Below, piece by piece: positions 63,864-64,000 of a stretch of DNA of 64,000 nucleotides (the first letter of the stretch is position 1; each line of letters starts with the position of its first letter). The notes beneath the pieces were generated by a model that saw only the letters and a program-made list of their open reading frames with translations, did not search any database and was not told the DNA's origin. The DNA is taken from assembly GCA_903789415.1 (NCBI GenBank), contig CAIFEG010000003.1, positions 33,624 through 97,623 on the forward strand. Direction: 5' to 3'. The translations under genes and the position numbers were made by a program. This stretch comes from an uncultured Eggerthellaceae bacterium. Its GTDB lineage: Bacteria; Actinomycetota; Coriobacteriia; Coriobacteriales; Eggerthellaceae.

Positions 63864-64000
63864 CCTTTTCTCCTCCGCACGTCATCGAAAACTTCGTGTT
63901 CTTATGTGGCAGATTCTAGATCCATATGAAAGATCTTTGCGGCCGATCTATCTCCGATCGATCTTCTTCAAATATTGATACTACTTTAATACACACCGTC

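Overview
The window looks like chromosome of an anaerobic actinobacterium of the class Coriobacteriia. The best guess is an Eggerthellaceae relative of moderate GC, such as Cryptobacterium; this is inferred from gene content and has not been tested by a search. Supporting content is a two-subunit glutamate synthase, a Tat-exported membrane-anchored [NiFe] hydrogenase, rubrerythrin, an Rrf2 regulator, the TIGR03960/TIGR03936 radical-SAM pair and a DUF697 protein.

Layout. 1-1.1 kb: the 5' part of a secreted DUF4430 protein behind a cobalamin riboswitch. 1.2-1.35 kb: tRNA-Thr and its terminator. 1.4-8.9 kb: gltBD with a divergent LysR regulator. 9-14.8 kb: ABC exporter, priA, metK. 14.9-19.8 kb (plus strand): a permuted ATP-grasp enzyme, a membrane protein, gltX and a polyferredoxin-like protein. 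20-34 kb: a visibly AT-rich accessory island. 34-39.8 kb: mfd, nth and a HAD phosphatase. 39.9-44.5 kb: hydrogenase maturation protease, cytochrome b, large and small subunits. 44.9-50.3 kb: rubrerythrin, a MutY-like glycosylase, an Rrf2 regulator, a degenerate AAA-like protein and a HAD protein. 50.2-54.9 kb: a MarR-controlled heterodimeric ABC exporter. 55-59.7 kb: mtnK-mtnA, asparaginase, Fic protein. 59.8-64 kb: tRNA-Asp, the radical-SAM pair and the DUF697 protein.

The island encodes a reductive 2-hydroxyacyl-CoA pathway of the Fld/Had type known from Stickland clostridia: a class III CoA-transferase very similar to FldA/HadA, both 2-hydroxyacyl-CoA dehydratase subunits, the ATP-driven activator, two acyl-CoA dehydrogenases, an acyl-CoA synthetase, an MFS transporter, a TetR regulator and two flanking hotdog thioesterases. 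The likely flow is uptake of a 2-hydroxy or 2-enoic acid, CoA activation, dehydration to an enoyl-CoA, reduction and release of the saturated acid. Four of these genes (acyl-CoA dehydrogenase, activator, ligase, second acyl-CoA dehydrogenase) sit between the 5' third and the 3' end of a group II intron, in the place where the intron's reverse transcriptase domain should be. This is the most unusual structure in the window.

A second recurrent signal lies in the native backbone and not in the island. Many genes are followed by short, diverged tandem repeats (12-20 nt) whose unit contains the gene's own stop codon, for example after the LysR gene, the MutY-like gene, mtnA/ansA, the HAD gene and the TIGR03936 gene. 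Related short-repeat expansions occur inside coding regions (hydrogenase protease, a HAD protein, the Mfd tail). I do not know a description of this pattern.
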